Program-made: the position numbers and the translations under genes
Notes under the pieces: generated by a model
The model's input: only the letters and a program-made list of their open reading frames with translations
What the model was told of the DNA's origin: nothing
Database searches by the model: none
In this document: piece by piece, positions 8,028 to 17,262 of the stretch
Layout of the letters: every line of letters starts with the position of its first letter
How positions within the stretch are numbered: position 1 is the stretch's first letter
Assembly (NCBI GenBank): GCA_025351005.1
Contig: JANXWS010000049.1
Span: 29,860 to 93,859 of the forward strand
DNA length: 64,000 nt
Reading direction: 5' to 3'
Source: Pseudomonadota bacterium
Lineage (GTDB): Bacteria > Pseudomonadota > Gammaproteobacteria > Steroidobacterales > Steroidobacteraceae

Positions 8028-11000
8028 CTAGATCCGCTCGACCTTGACCAGGAAGGCTTTGAATTCCGGCGTCTGGGAGTTGGCGTCGCCGACGACCGGC
8101 GTCAGCGTGTTGGCGAGGAAGCCGGGCTTCGCGACGCCCTTGAAACCCCAGTGGATCGGAATGCCGACGGTGTGCACGGTCTTGCCCTCGATCGTCATCG
8201 GCTTGATCCGCTTCGTGACCACCGCGACCGCCTTGATGAAGCCGCGGTTCGAGCTGACGCGCACGCGGTCGCCGGCCTTGACGCCGAGGTCCTTGGCGAG
8301 CACTTCGCCGATCTCGACGAACTGCTCCGGCTGCATGACCGCGTTCAGGCGCACGTGCTTGGTCCAGTAGTGAAAGTGCTCGGTCAGCCGGTAGGTGGTC
8401 GCGACGTGCGGGAACGCGTCGACCTTGCCGAGCGCCTCGCGGTCGCGCTTGAAGATGCGGGCGGCCGGATTCTGCGTCGAACGCGGTTCCTTCGGGTGCA
8501 GTGGGTTGTAACCGAGCGGCGACTCGAAGGGCTCGTAGTGCTCCGGGAACGGTCCCTCGGCCATGCCGCCGCGGGCGAAGAAACGCGCCACGCCCTCGGG
8601 GTTCATGATGAACGGCCCCATGCCGCCGGCCGGGTCCTCGTCGGCCTTGAAGTCCGGCACGTCGACGCCGCCCCAGGCCTTGCCGTTCCATGACACCAGC
8701 GAGCGCGCGGGATTGAAGGGCTTGCCGGCCGGGTCACAGGACGCGCGGTTGTACATGACGCGCCGGTTGGCGGGCCAGGACCACGCCCAGTTGCGGCTTT
8801 GACCGATCCCGGTGGGATCGGAGTTGTCGCGCCGCGCCATCAGGTTGCCGGCCTCGGTCCAGGCACCGCAGTAGATCCAGCAGCCGCTCGAAGTCGAGCC
8901 GTCTTCGCGCAGCTCGCCGAAGCCCGCGAGCTGCTCGCCCGCCTTGCGGAGCACCTTGGTCGGGTCCTTCGGATCGAACACGTCGGCAAGCGCCTTGCCG
9001 TTGTACTCCCGCGCGAGCTCCTCCGGGGTCGGCTCGGCCGGACGCGCGTACGGCCACGACAGCTTGACGACCGGCTCCGGGACGGCGCCGCCGTCCGTTT
9101 CGTACAGGCGCCGGATCCGCGTGTAGAGGCCCGCCATGATCGAGATGTCGCTCTTCGACTCACCGGGTGGCTCGACACCCTTCCAGTGCCACTGCAGCCA
9201 GCGCGCCGAGCTCACCATGGCGCCGTCTTCCTCGGCGAAGCAGGTGGTCGGCAGCCGGAACACCTCGGTCTCGATCAGCGCCGCATCGACGTCGTTGTGC
9301 TCGCCGAAGTTGCGCCAGAATTCGGAGGTCTCGGTCGCCAGCGGGTCCATGATGACCAGGAACTTGAGCTTGCTGAGGGCGGCCGTCATCTGCGCCTTGT
9401 TCGGCGCCGCGGCGAGCGGGTTGAAGCCCTGGCAGAGGTAGCCGTTGACCTTGCCTTCGGTCATCATCTCAAAGGTCTGCAGCATGTCGTAGGACTTGTC
9501 GAGCTTCGGCAGGTAGTCGTAGCCCCAGTGATTGTCGGCTGTCGCCGCGGCCCCCCACCACGACTTCATCAGGCTGACGAAGAACCTGTTGTAGTTCTGC
9601 CAGTAGCTCATCTGGTTGGGGCGCAGCGGCTTCAGCGCCCGCGCCGCAATGTAGGCGGCGTAGTCCTGTTCCGCCTGGCTCGGCAGCGTCATGTAGCCGG
9701 GCAGCAGGTTCGACAGCAGCCCCAGGTCCGTCAGGCCCTGGATGTTCGAGTGGCCCCGCAGCGCGTTCATGCCGCCGCCGGCGACGCCGATGTTACCTAG
9801 CAGCAGCTGCACCATGGCGCCCGTGCGAATCATCTGCGAGCCGACCGAGTGCTGGGTCCAGCCGAGCGCGTACATGATGGTCGCCGCGCGCGTCGGTGTC
9901 GACGTCGAGGCCAGCAGCTTGCAGACCTCGAGGAACTTGTCCTGCGGGGAGCCGCACGCGCTCGCGACCATGTCCGGCGTGTAGCGCGCGTAGTGCTGCT
10001 TCATCAGGTTGAAGACGGTACGCGGGTGCTGGAGCGTCGGGTCGCTCTTGACGAAACCGTCCGGCCCGCGCTCGTAGTCCCACGTGCTGCGGTCGTACTT
10101 GTGCTTGTCGGCGTCGTAGCCGGAGTACAGGCCGTCCGCGAACGCGTAATCCTCGCGAACGATGAAGCTCAGGTCGGTGTAGTTGTTGACGTACTCGTGC
10201 TGGATCGCATCGTTCGACAGCAGGTAGTTGATGACGCCGCCCAGGAACACGATGTCGGTGCCAGGCCGGATCGGCACGTACAGGTCGGCGACCGACGCCG
10301 AGCGCGTGAAGCGCGGGTCAACGACGATCAGCCGCGCCTTGTTATGCGCCTTGGCCTCGACCACCCACTTGAAGCCGCACGGATGGGCTTCCGCGGCATT
10401 GCCACCCATGATGAGGACGACGTCGGCATTCTTGATGTCGACCCAGTGATTCGTCATCGCTCCACGGCCAAACGTCGGGGCAAGACCTGCCACCGTCGGG
10501 CCGTGTCACACACGGGCCTGATTGTCGAAAGACAGGACGCCGAGGCTGCGCATCACCTTGTGGGTGATGTAGCCGGTCTCGTTGCTGCTCGCCGACGCCG
10601 CCAGCATGCCGGTCGTCAGCCAGCGGTTGACCGTCAGCCCGTCGGCGGTCTTGGCGACGAAGTTCTGGTCGCGGTCCTTCTTCATCAGGCCCGCAATCTT
10701 GTCGAACGCCTCATCCCAGCTGATCCGCTGCCACTCGGCGGAGCGTGGCGCGCGGTACTCGGGGTACTGCAGGCGGCTGTCGCTGTGCAGGAAGTCGATC
10801 AGGCTCGCGCCCTTCGGGCAGAGCGTGCCCCGATTGACCGGGTGGTCCGGATCGCCCTCGATATGGAAGATCGCGCTCTTGGCGTTCTTGGCCCGGTCGC
10901 CGGTGCCGTACATCAGCACGCCGCAGGCGACCGAGCAGTATGGACAGGTGTTACGGGTCTCGGTGGCCCGCGCCAGCTTGAATTGTCGTACCTCGGCCAG

Positions 11001-11096
11001 CGCCGTCTCGGGAGTGAATCCGAGCAGGACGAGGCTGGATCCCGCCAGCGACGCCCCGGTGAATTTCAGGAATTCACGTCTGGTGACTTCCGCCAT
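8028..11096 (-). CDS. fdoG: Formate dehydrogenase alpha subunit, selenocysteine-containing
   Basis: This is the catalytic periplasmic subunit that oxidises formate at a Mo-bis-MGD-Sec centre. The reading frame continues through a TGA at 10506-10508 decoded as selenocysteine (residue 197; E. coli FdnG has Sec196), in the context QARV-Sec-HGPTVAG. The full product is 1022 residues, against about 1015 in E. coli. A twin-arginine signal (TRREFLKF, Arg6-Arg7) directs Tat export. Cys51, Cys54, Cys58 and Cys93 bind a [4Fe-4S] cluster. I chose the ATG at 11094-11096, preceded by a GGGGGG-rich Shine-Dalgarno. Ordinary gene callers will split this gene or start it at an internal codon after the UGA. 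Confidence 0.96.
10477..10508 (-). promoter_or_regulatory. Bacterial SECIS element with the UGA codon of fdoG
   Basis: On the mRNA the UGA (10506-10508) is followed at once by a hairpin. Counting U of UGA as 1, G15-G16 pair with C31-C32, U17 is bulged, GGCA (18-21) pairs with UGCC (27-30), and the loop is GGUCU (22-26). The bulged U at 17 and the GGUC loop are the SelB contacts known from E. coli fdhF/fdnG. The sequence agrees with those elements while the lower part differs, as expected for coding RNA. Confidence 0.92.
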
Positions 11097-11130
11097 GACA
11101 CCCCCCTGCCGAGAAGACCGGGACCTCGTG

Positions 11131-11160
11131 AGTGTAGGCCGGGCGGCGACGGGGGAGCAA
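11131..11160 (-). promoter_or_regulatory. Possible promoter of the fdoGHI-fdhE-sel operon
   Basis: Reading the minus strand, TTGCTC (11155-11160) and TACACT (11131-11136) are separated by 18 bp and lie about 35-65 bp before the fdoG start. This is an acceptable sigma70-like pair. No clear FNR or NarL box was recognised. The rest of the 11097-11329 gap holds no supportable gene. Confidence 0.35.
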
Positions 11161-11329
11161 GCAACGGGCTGCAGCGCCAGGCGTGCTGACCACACCGTCG
11201 GCGGCGGGGTCGGTCGGGGCGGTCGCGGCCATCAGCCGGACGGCGGCAGCCTCGTCGGACGCAAACGCGCCGCGGCCGGGTACTGCGCTGGCGTTCCGGG
11301 CACCTCGGACGACGCTTGAGATTCGGAAT

Positions 11330-11406
11330 TGGTGGCTAGGGGGAGACTCGAACTCCCGACCCCGGGGTTATGAATCCCGTGCTCTAACCGGCTGAGCTAC
11401 CTAGCC
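11330..11406 (-). tRNA. tRNA-Met (elongator type), anticodon CAU
   Basis: The minus strand folds as a standard tRNA: acceptor GGCTAGG (11400-11406) paired with CCTAGCC (11334-11340), discriminator A and an encoded CCA (11330-11332). The D arm is TAGCTCAGCCGGTTAGAGCA and the T arm contains GGTTCGAGTC-like GAGTTCGAGTC. The anticodon is CAT at 11370-11372. The sequence resembles E. coli elongator tRNA-Met more than tRNA-Ile2, which also has CAT before modification. The start-tRNA feature of three G:C pairs in the anticodon stem is absent. Its 3' end faces the fdo/sel module. Confidence 0.92.
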
Positions 11407-11483
11407 ACGCGTGGCCGCCAGCGGCGGCCAGCTGGACGGACGCGGATTCTGTGCACCGCGGCGCGGCGCGTCAAGGCACGCCG

Positions 11484-13478
11484 TCAAAAGAGCGAGAACC
11501 ATGAGAGCGAGGTGTTCGGCACGTTGATGCCGTCGCCCAGGATCACGAGCTTCTGCGGCGACACGACGTAGATGACGAGCCCGGTGCCACCCAGGATCGT
11601 CCGGGTCACGGCGGCGATCGCGCGGCCCGTCGCGCCATCGAGCGCGTAGGTGCCGGTCAGGTTGCCGCCGATCGAGCCGTTCGAGAACTGCAGCTGCGGG
11701 GCGAGCGTGATCGGCGAGGTCGCGCCGGCGTAAAGCGTGCCGCCGACGTAGGAGGCAATCGGAAATACCGTATACGGGGCACCCTGCTGCAGGTCGAGGA
11801 TGCCGAAGTTGCCGACCGGGCTCGCCGGCTCGAGCAGGTAGCCGCCGCCGGCGCCATCGGCATAGACGACGAAATTGCGCGCGGCGGTGCCGCTGCCGAA
11901 CGACAGCGAGCCGCGTCCGTTGGCCGTGATCGCGTACGGGACGGCCGGGTAGTAGGTGTTGACGACGCTGGTACCGCGGTCGGTGACGTCGAGGAGCAGG
12001 TTGATGGTCCCGGACGCGGGCACGGCGCCCGACAGCAGGCCCGCCGACATCGAGGCCACCGGCAGGCCGCCGGAGTAGGACGATCCCCACAGGCTCAGCA
12101 CTGCCGGCGAGGCGAGCGCCGCCGAGCCGATCGTGCCGGCGCCGGTCTGGCGCGTCATGCGGCCGGCGAGCCGCGGTGTGGTCAGCGTCAAGTCCGCGCT
12201 GACGACGTAGACGGTGTTGCTGTTGATGACGTAGTAGGCGACCGGCAGCGACAGGCTGCCGACCGCGAGCGTCGCCGTGCCGCGGCCGTTGGTGTCCGGC
12301 GCGGTCAGCGAGCCCGTGAGCGCGACGTTGGCGAGCGGCGTCGCTGCGTTGTCGTCGGCAACGCCGTTCGAGATCACGCCGGTGGCGTCGAGCGTCAAGC
12401 GCCCGACCAGCCCGAGCCGGCGCTTCGCGCCGTCGTCGCCGATCAGCGCGAACACCCAGTCGCCGGCAAGCGCCGCCTGCGTGAACGCGGTCGCGTCCTG
12501 CTGGAAGAACTGCCCGGAGCCGATGATACCGCTGCCGTCGTCCTGCTCCAGCTGGCCGGCGAGCAGCGAACTGGTGACGGCGTAGTCGAACGACTCGTTG
12601 CCGGCCGCCGATCCGGACGTGAACACGCCGCGGTTCGCGGTGGAGGTCGTGCAGGTGCCGGCGGTTACCGCGGTCGCGGCGTGACCGACGCCGGAGTCCT
12701 TGTAATCGAAGATGCCGGTGACGTTGCCGCTGCCGTCGACGTTGAAACTGCCGCCGCGCGTGACCGGCAGGCCGTTGCGAAATCCCGTGAACAGGTACCC
12801 GAACCGGCCCTGCAGCAGGCACGCGCTCGCCGGGTTGATGACCTGGGTCACGGTGGCCGATGCACTTGCGCCGGTCGAGTCCTTCGTGGTCAGCGTGAAG
12901 GTGAACGATCCGAGGGTGTTCGGAACGCCGGTGATGCCGACCGTGCTGGTCGCGCTGCCGTCCAGGGCGAGGCCTGGCGGCAGCGTGCCGGTGAACGACC
13001 ACGTGTACGGCGCGACGCCGCCGGCGACACTGATGTACGTGGCGTAGGCGACGTTCAGGTCGGCAGGGAACAGGACCGGTTGCGCGATCGTCGGGGAGCC
13101 GTTGACCGTCAGCGTGACCTGCGCGTACTTGGTGGCGTCGGTGATCGACGTTGCCGTCAGCGTCGCGAACAGGGCGCCAGCCACGGTTGCCGGCGCCTGG
13201 AACATTGCCGCGGTGGTCGTGCTGCTCGTGAGCGTTCCGGCGCCGGTCGCCGGCACCAGGGTCCAGGTGACGCCCTTGCCGGACGTGTCGCCCGGGGTCT
13301 GCGCGTCGATCTCGATCGTCGTCCCCTGCTGGACCAGGGTCGTGCCGCTCGGCGAGCTCAGCGTGACGCCGATGCTGACGCCCACGGGCGCGACCGCCTT
13401 GCTGCCACCGCAGGCCGCGAGCGCGAGGCCGCAGAGCATCGAGACGGCACGGAGCAGCAGTACTTTCTTCACAGGCAT
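11484..13478 (-). CDS. Secreted lipoprotein with Ig-like domains, function unknown
   Basis: The 664-residue product starts with a lipoprotein signal peptide ending in the lipobox LALAACGGS. The remainder is rich in Ser, Thr, Gly and Val. Residues of about 30-130 look like a bacterial Ig-like domain, and a stretch near 140-230 (APYTWSFTGTLPPGLALDGS) is a typical putative-Ig/He_PIG repeat. The C-terminal two-thirds is beta-rich and matches nothing I recognise. An ATG is chosen at 13476-13478; another lies three codons upstream. It is wedged between tRNA-Met and ychF in a stretch of otherwise core genes, so it is probably a lineage-specific addition. It is likely anchored in the outer membrane. 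Confidence 0.7.
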   Translation of the reverse strand: MPVKKVLLLRAVSMLCGLALAACGGSKAVAPVGVSIGVTLSSPSGTTLVQQGTTIEIDAQTPGDTSGKGVTWTLVPATGAGTLTSSTTTAAMFQAPATVAGALFATLTATSITDATKYAQVTLTVNGSPTIAQPVLFPADLNVAYATYISVAGGVAPYTWSFTGTLPPGLALDGSATSTVGITGVPNTLGSFTFTLTTKDSTGASASATVTQVINPASACLLQGRFGYLFTGFRNGLPVTRGGSFNVDGSGNVTGIFDYKDSGVGHAATAVTAGTCTTSTANRGVFTSGSAAGNESFDYAVTSSLLAGQLEQDDGSGIIGSGQFFQQDATAFTQAALAGDWVFALIGDDGAKRRLGLVGRLTLDATGVISNGVADDNAATPLANVALTGSLTAPDTNGRGTATLAVGSLSLPVAYYVINSNTVYVVSADLTLTTPRLAGRMTRQTGAGTIGSAALASPAVLSLWGSSYSGGLPVASMSAGLLSGAVPASGTINLLLDVTDRGTSVVNTYYPAVPYAITANGRGSLSFGSGTAARNFVVYADGAGGGYLLEPASPVGNFGILDLQQGAPYTVFPIASYVGGTLYAGATSPITLAPQLQFSNGSIGGNLTGTYALDGATGRAIAAVTRTILGGTGLVIYVVSPQKLVILGDGINVPNTSLSWFSLF

Positions 13479-13533
13479 CCCTGGCATCGGGCGGAGCTTG
13501 CGGGCGGGCGGCAGAGCATAACGCCGGTGCGCG

Positions 13534-14625
13534 TCAGACGTTGAACCGAAAATGCATGACATCGCCCTCGCGGACGACGTAGTCCTTGCCCTCCAGCCGC
13601 AACCGGCCCGCTTCGCGGGCACCTGTTTCGCCGCGGCCGACGACGTAGTCTTCGTAACCGATGACCTCGGCGCGGATGAAGCCGCGTTCGAAGTCCGTGT
13701 GGATGACCCCGGCAGCCTGCGGCGCGGTGCTGCCCCGCCGGACGGTCCAGGCGCGGACTTCCTTCGGACCCGCCGTGAAGTAGGTCTGCAGGCCGAGGAG
13801 GCGGTAGGCGGCGCGGATCACCCGGTTGAGACCAGGCTCCTCGAGCCCGAGTTCCTTCAGGAACTCGGCGCGATCGGCATCCTCGAGCTGCGCGATCTCG
13901 GCCTCGATGGCCGCGCAGACTGCGACCACCTGGGCTCCTTCCGCCGCGGCCCGCGCCTCCACCGCCGCCAGCAGCGGATTGTCGCGGAAGCCGGACTCGT
14001 TGACGTTGGCGACGTACAGCACCGGCTTCATCGTCAGCAGCTGCAGCTCGCGCGCCAGCGCGCGCTCCTGCTCGTCGAGCGCGGCCGTACGCGCCGCAAG
14101 GCCTTCATTCAGGCCGTCGCGGATGCGGCGAATCACGTCGCGAACGCGCGTCGCGTCCTTGTCCTGGGCCCGCGCGGCCTTTTCGGCGCGCGCGAGTCCC
14201 TTGTCCGCGGTGTCGAGGTCGGCGAGGGCGAGCTCGGTGTTGATCGTCTCAATGTCGGCAAGCGGATGCACGCGCCCGGCAACGTGCACGACGTCACTGT
14301 CCTCGAAGCAGCGCACGACGTGCACGATCGCGTCGACCTCGCGGATGTGGGCGAGAAACTTGTTGCCGAGACCCTCGCCCGTCGACGCGCCCTTGACGAT
14401 GCCGGCGATGTCGACGAACTCGACGGTCGTCGGCAGGATCTTCTCCGGCTTCGCGATCGCGGCGAGCTCGGCGAGCCGCGGGTCCGGCACCGGCACGACG
14501 CCGACGTTCGGGTCGATGGTGCAGAACGGGTAGTTCTCCGCCGGGATCTGTGCCCGCGTGAGCGCGTTGAAGAGGGTCGACTTGCCGACGTTTGGCAGCC
14601 CGACGATGCCGCAGCGGATCCCCAC
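13534..14625 (-). CDS. ychF: Redox-regulated ATPase/GTPase YchF (OLA1 family)
   Basis: YchF is a ribosome-associated P-loop NTPase that binds ATP rather than GTP and modulates translation and stress responses. The 363-residue protein begins [17 protein letters not shown] with the P-loop at residues 9-16. Other motifs are [10 protein letters not shown] (G3) and YVANVNESG in place of the NKxD motif, which explains ATP preference. The C-terminal TGS domain includes [20 protein letters not shown]. Length equals E. coli YchF (363). It starts 1 bp after the pth stop, the common pth-ychF pairing. Confidence 0.96.
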   Translation of the reverse strand: MGIRCGIVGLPNVGKSTLFNALTRAQIPAENYPFCTIDPNVGVVPVPDPRLAELAAIAKPEKILPTTVEFVDIAGIVKGASTGEGLGNKFLAHIREVDAIVHVVRCFEDSDVVHVAGRVHPLADIETINTELALADLDTADKGLARAEKAARAQDKDATRVRDVIRRIRDGLNEGLAARTAALDEQERALARELQLLTMKPVLYVANVNESGFRDNPLLAAVEARAAAEGAQVVAVCAAIEAEIAQLEDADRAEFLKELGLEEPGLNRVIRAAYRLLGLQTYFTAGPKEVRAWTVRRGSTAPQAAGVIHTDFERGFIRAEVIGYEDYVVGRGETGAREAGRLRLEGKDYVVREGDVMHFRFNV

Positions 14626-14626
14626 G

Positions 14627-15226
14627 CTAATCTCCCAGGGTCGCCGGTGCGCGCCGGTGGAGGCTGTTCATCACCCGGTCGGCGCCGTCGCACAGCAGCC
14701 GCGGCACGACCGCGGCTGCGGCGACGACCGCGGCGTCGAGCAGAGCCTGTTCGCCCGCTGGTGCTTGCCGCAGTACGTAGTCAATGACCTCCTCGCGGAC
14801 CTGCGGGTGGCCGATGCCGAAGCGCAGGCGCCAGATTCCCTCGCCGATCTGCGTGATCAGGTCCTTGAGCCCGTTGTGGCCACCAGGGCCGCCGCCCTGC
14901 TTGAGCCGCAATACCCCGACGCCGAGGTCCAGGTCGTCGTGGGCTACCAGCGTTTCGGCCGGCGTGATCCTCAGGTAATCGGTCAGCGCGCGAACCGCGA
15001 GCCCGCTGCGGTTCATGTAGGTCGTCGGCTTCAGCAACCACAGCTCCTGCCCCTCGACCGTGATCCGGCCGACCTCGCCCTGGTAGCGCGCGTGCGGGCG
15101 CAGGCTGCCGCCGGCGTCGGCCGCGAGCCGGTCGACGAACCAGAAGCCCGCGTTGTGACGCGTGTCGGCGTGCTCGGGCCCGGGGTTGCCGAGTCCGACG
15201 ATGAGCCTGAGTGAAAGACCAGCCAT
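14627..15226 (-). CDS. pth: Peptidyl-tRNA hydrolase
   Basis: Pth recycles peptidyl-tRNAs that fall off the ribosome by cleaving the peptide-tRNA ester. The 199-residue product has the family signature [20 protein letters not shown] with the catalytic His24, then TTYMNRSG and AHDDLDL, which contains the aspartate that polarises it. [15 protein letters not shown] contributes tRNA-binding residues. It follows rplY after an 81-bp GC-rich gap and is almost contiguous with ychF downstream, matching the rplY-pth-ychF order of many Gammaproteobacteria. Confidence 0.95.
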   Translation of the reverse strand: MAGLSLRLIVGLGNPGPEHADTRHNAGFWFVDRLAADAGGSLRPHARYQGEVGRITVEGQELWLLKPTTYMNRSGLAVRALTDYLRITPAETLVAHDDLDLGVGVLRLKQGGGPGGHNGLKDLITQIGEGIWRLRFGIGHPQVREEVIDYVLRQAPAGEQALLDAAVVAAAAVVPRLLCDGADRVMNSLHRRAPATLGD

Positions 15227-15307
15227 GGCGAGGCCGCGCTGCCGCTGAAAGCCGCCGGGCCGCGCCCCGCAGACGGGCGCGCCCCGACGGCTCGCGACGG
15301 GTACGCG

Positions 15308-16090
15308 TTACTTCTTGGCGTCCTTCTTGGCGTCGGCCTTCTTCGGCTCCGCCTTCTTCGCCTCGTCCTTCTTGGGCTCTTCCTTCTTGGCCTCGCCGGC
15401 CTTCTTGTCGCCCGCCGCCGCCGGCGCTGCCGCCGCTGCCGCCGGCGCCCCAGCGGCACCCGCAACCGGCGCCGCACCCTCGGCCGCAGCCGCGACCGGC
15501 ACCTCGACCTCCTCGGCGCGCATCGCGTGCACGGCGACGATCGAGGGGTTCTTGCCACCCTCGAGCGCGACCGCAACGACGCCGGCGGGCAGCTTGATGT
15601 CGGCGACGTGCAGCGACTCGTTCAGATGCAGCCCCGACACGTCGACCTCCAGGTACTCCGGCAGGTCCTTCGGCAGGCACTCGACGTCGATCTCGTTCAT
15701 CAGGTGCGAGACCATGCCGCCCTCGGTCTTGACGCCCGGCGCCGACGCCTCGCCGCTGTAGTGCAGCGGCACGGCCAGACGGATCTTCTGGTCCTCGTAG
15801 ACGCGCTGCAGGTCGACGTGCAGCACCTGGTTCTTCCACGGGTGGCGCTGCACGTCGCGCAGGATCGCCGTCTGCGTCTGCTCGCCGACCTTGAGCCGCA
15901 TGATCGAGGAGTAGAACTTCTCGTTGTCCAGCGCCAGCTGCAGTCTGGTGTGGTCAAGCGACAGCGCGCGGGGTTCGCGCGTGCCGCCGTACAGGATCGC
16001 GGGAACGCGTCCGGCGTGACGCAGGCGGCGGCTCGCACCCTTCCCCTGGTCATCGCGGAACTCCGCGGTCAGTTCAAAAGAGGTCTTCAT
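15308..16090 (-). CDS. rplY: Ribosomal protein bL25, long (CTC/TL5) form with Ala/Lys tail
   Basis: bL25 binds 5S rRNA in the large subunit. This is the long form: residues 1-95 are the 5S-binding domain (SRRLRHAGRVPAILYG) and 100-195 the CTC beta domain. Residues 200-260 are a low-complexity tail, first Ala/Pro/Gly and then repeats of KKxEPKK/KKAD. Two ATGs lie two codons apart; the downstream one (16088-16090) is chosen because GGAAGGAG sits 6 nt before it and directly abuts the other. The gene follows prs after 92 bp. The charged tail, probably disordered, is longer than I would expect for the family. Confidence 0.93.
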   Translation of the reverse strand: MKTSFELTAEFRDDQGKGASRRLRHAGRVPAILYGGTREPRALSLDHTRLQLALDNEKFYSSIMRLKVGEQTQTAILRDVQRHPWKNQVLHVDLQRVYEDQKIRLAVPLHYSGEASAPGVKTEGGMVSHLMNEIDVECLPKDLPEYLEVDVSGLHLNESLHVADIKLPAGVVAVALEGGKNPSIVAVHAMRAEEVEVPVAAAAEGAAPVAGAAGAPAAAAAAPAAAGDKKAGEAKKEEPKKDEAKKAEPKKADAKKDAKK

Positions 16091-16182
16091 CGTCATCTCC
16101 TTCCGAGTAGAGCCCGGACCGTCCCGCGACCAGGAACACTCCGGGCCCGTTGCCCCGCGGCACCGTGCCGCAGGGCGAAAAT

Positions 16183-17145
16183 TCAATCGATGTACAGCGA
16201 GCTCACCGATTCCTCCTCGCGGATCCGCCGCATCGTCTCGGCCAGCAGGCCGGCCACCGACAGCTGGCGGATCTTCGCGCAGGCGCGCGCCGCAACGCTG
16301 AGCGGAATCGTGTCGGTCACGACCAGCTCGTCGAGCACCGAGGCGCCGATCCGGTCGACCGCGCCACCCGACAGCACCGGATGCGTGATGTAGGCGACGA
16401 CCCGCAGCGCGCCCTCGTCCTTGAGCGCCTGCGCCGCCTGGCACAGCGTGCCGGCCGTGTCGACCATGTCGTCGACCATCACGCAGCTCTTGCCCTCGAC
16501 GTCTCCTATGATGTTCATGACCTTCGACTCGTTCGGTCGCGGCCGCCGCTTGTCGATGATCGCGAGATCCGCGTCGTCGAGGCGCTTCGCGAGCGCGCGG
16601 GCGCGGACCACGCCGCCGACGTCCGGCGAGACCACGATCATGTTGTCGTGGTGCTGCGTCCACGCGTCGCCGAGCAGCACCGGCGAGGCATAGACGTTGT
16701 CGACCGGGATGTCGAAGAAGCCCTGGATCTGGTCGGCGTGCAGGTCGATCGTCAGCATGCGGTTGACGCCCGCGCTCGCGATCATGTTGGCGACCAGTTT
16801 GGCGGTGATCGCGACGCGGGTCGCGCGCGGCCGCCGGTCCTGGCGGGCGTAGCCGAAGTACGGAATCACGGCCGTGATCCGCATCGCGCTCGCGCGCCGG
16901 CAGGCGTCGGCCATCACCAGCAGTTCCATCAGGTGGTCGTTGGCCGGCGGACAGGTCGGCTGGACGATGAACACGTCGCGGCCGCGAACGTTGTCCAGGA
17001 GTTCGACCGTGACCTCGCCGTCGCTGAAGCGGCCGACGTGCGCGCGGCCGAGCGGCAGCATCAGGTGGCGCGCCACATCGTGCGCGAGCGCGGGGTTCGA
17101 GTTACCCGCGAACACTGCCATCTGCGACTCGGACACTGCATGCAC
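16183..17145 (-). CDS. prs: Ribose-phosphate pyrophosphokinase
   Basis: Prs makes PRPP from ribose-5-phosphate and ATP, feeding nucleotide, histidine, tryptophan and NAD synthesis. The 320-residue product has the paired folds and motifs of class I enzymes: [13 protein letters not shown], the catalytic flexible-loop region IDKRRP, and the PRPP-binding loop [10 protein letters not shown]. The first codon shown is ATG (17143-17145); another ATG eight codons later (MAVFAGNSN) gives a product aligning better with E. coli, so the true start is uncertain by 24 bp. The PRPP made here would also serve the quinolinate-to-NAD route implied by the kynurenine operon. Confidence 0.95.
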   Translation of the reverse strand: MHAVSESQMAVFAGNSNPALAHDVARHLMLPLGRAHVGRFSDGEVTVELLDNVRGRDVFIVQPTCPPANDHLMELLVMADACRRASAMRITAVIPYFGYARQDRRPRATRVAITAKLVANMIASAGVNRMLTIDLHADQIQGFFDIPVDNVYASPVLLGDAWTQHHDNMIVVSPDVGGVVRARALAKRLDDADLAIIDKRRPRPNESKVMNIIGDVEGKSCVMVDDMVDTAGTLCQAAQALKDEGALRVVAYITHPVLSGGAVDRIGASVLDELVVTDTIPLSVAARACAKIRQLSVAGLLAETMRRIREEESVSSLYID

Positions 17146-17178
17146 TCCGCGAATCTCAACCCTCGGCGGCCGGCGAAG

Positions 17179-17253
17179 TGGCTGGGGCGGAAGGATTCGA
17201 ACCTTCGCATGGCGGAATCAAAATCCGCTGCCGTACCACTTGGCTACGCCCCA
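17179..17253 (-). tRNA. tRNA-Gln, anticodon UUG
   Basis: The minus strand gives TGGGGCG (17247-17253) paired with CGCCCCA (17183-17189), discriminator G and an encoded CCA (17179-17181). The anticodon loop TTTTGAT carries TTG at 17219-17221, and the T arm contains GGTTCGAATCC. The U1-A72 first pair is typical of tRNA-Gln. It sits between ispE and prs, as in many Gammaproteobacteria, and may be processed from the surrounding operon transcript. Confidence 0.95.
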
Positions 17254-17262
17254 ACCGCAACC

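Noticed and set aside
10506..11195. fdoG as two genes or a nonsense pseudogene split at the TGA
   Set aside because: The Sec context, SECIS hairpin and a full set of sel genes explain the TGA; both halves are intact.
11097..11329. Possible small gene between fdoG and tRNA-Met
   Set aside because: Frames there are short and of random composition with no conserved start; treated as promoter and leader sequence.
15227..15307. GC-rich inverted repeats between rplY and pth as a terminator
   Set aside because: No stable single hairpin followed by a T run could be identified; such partial palindromes are common at this GC content.
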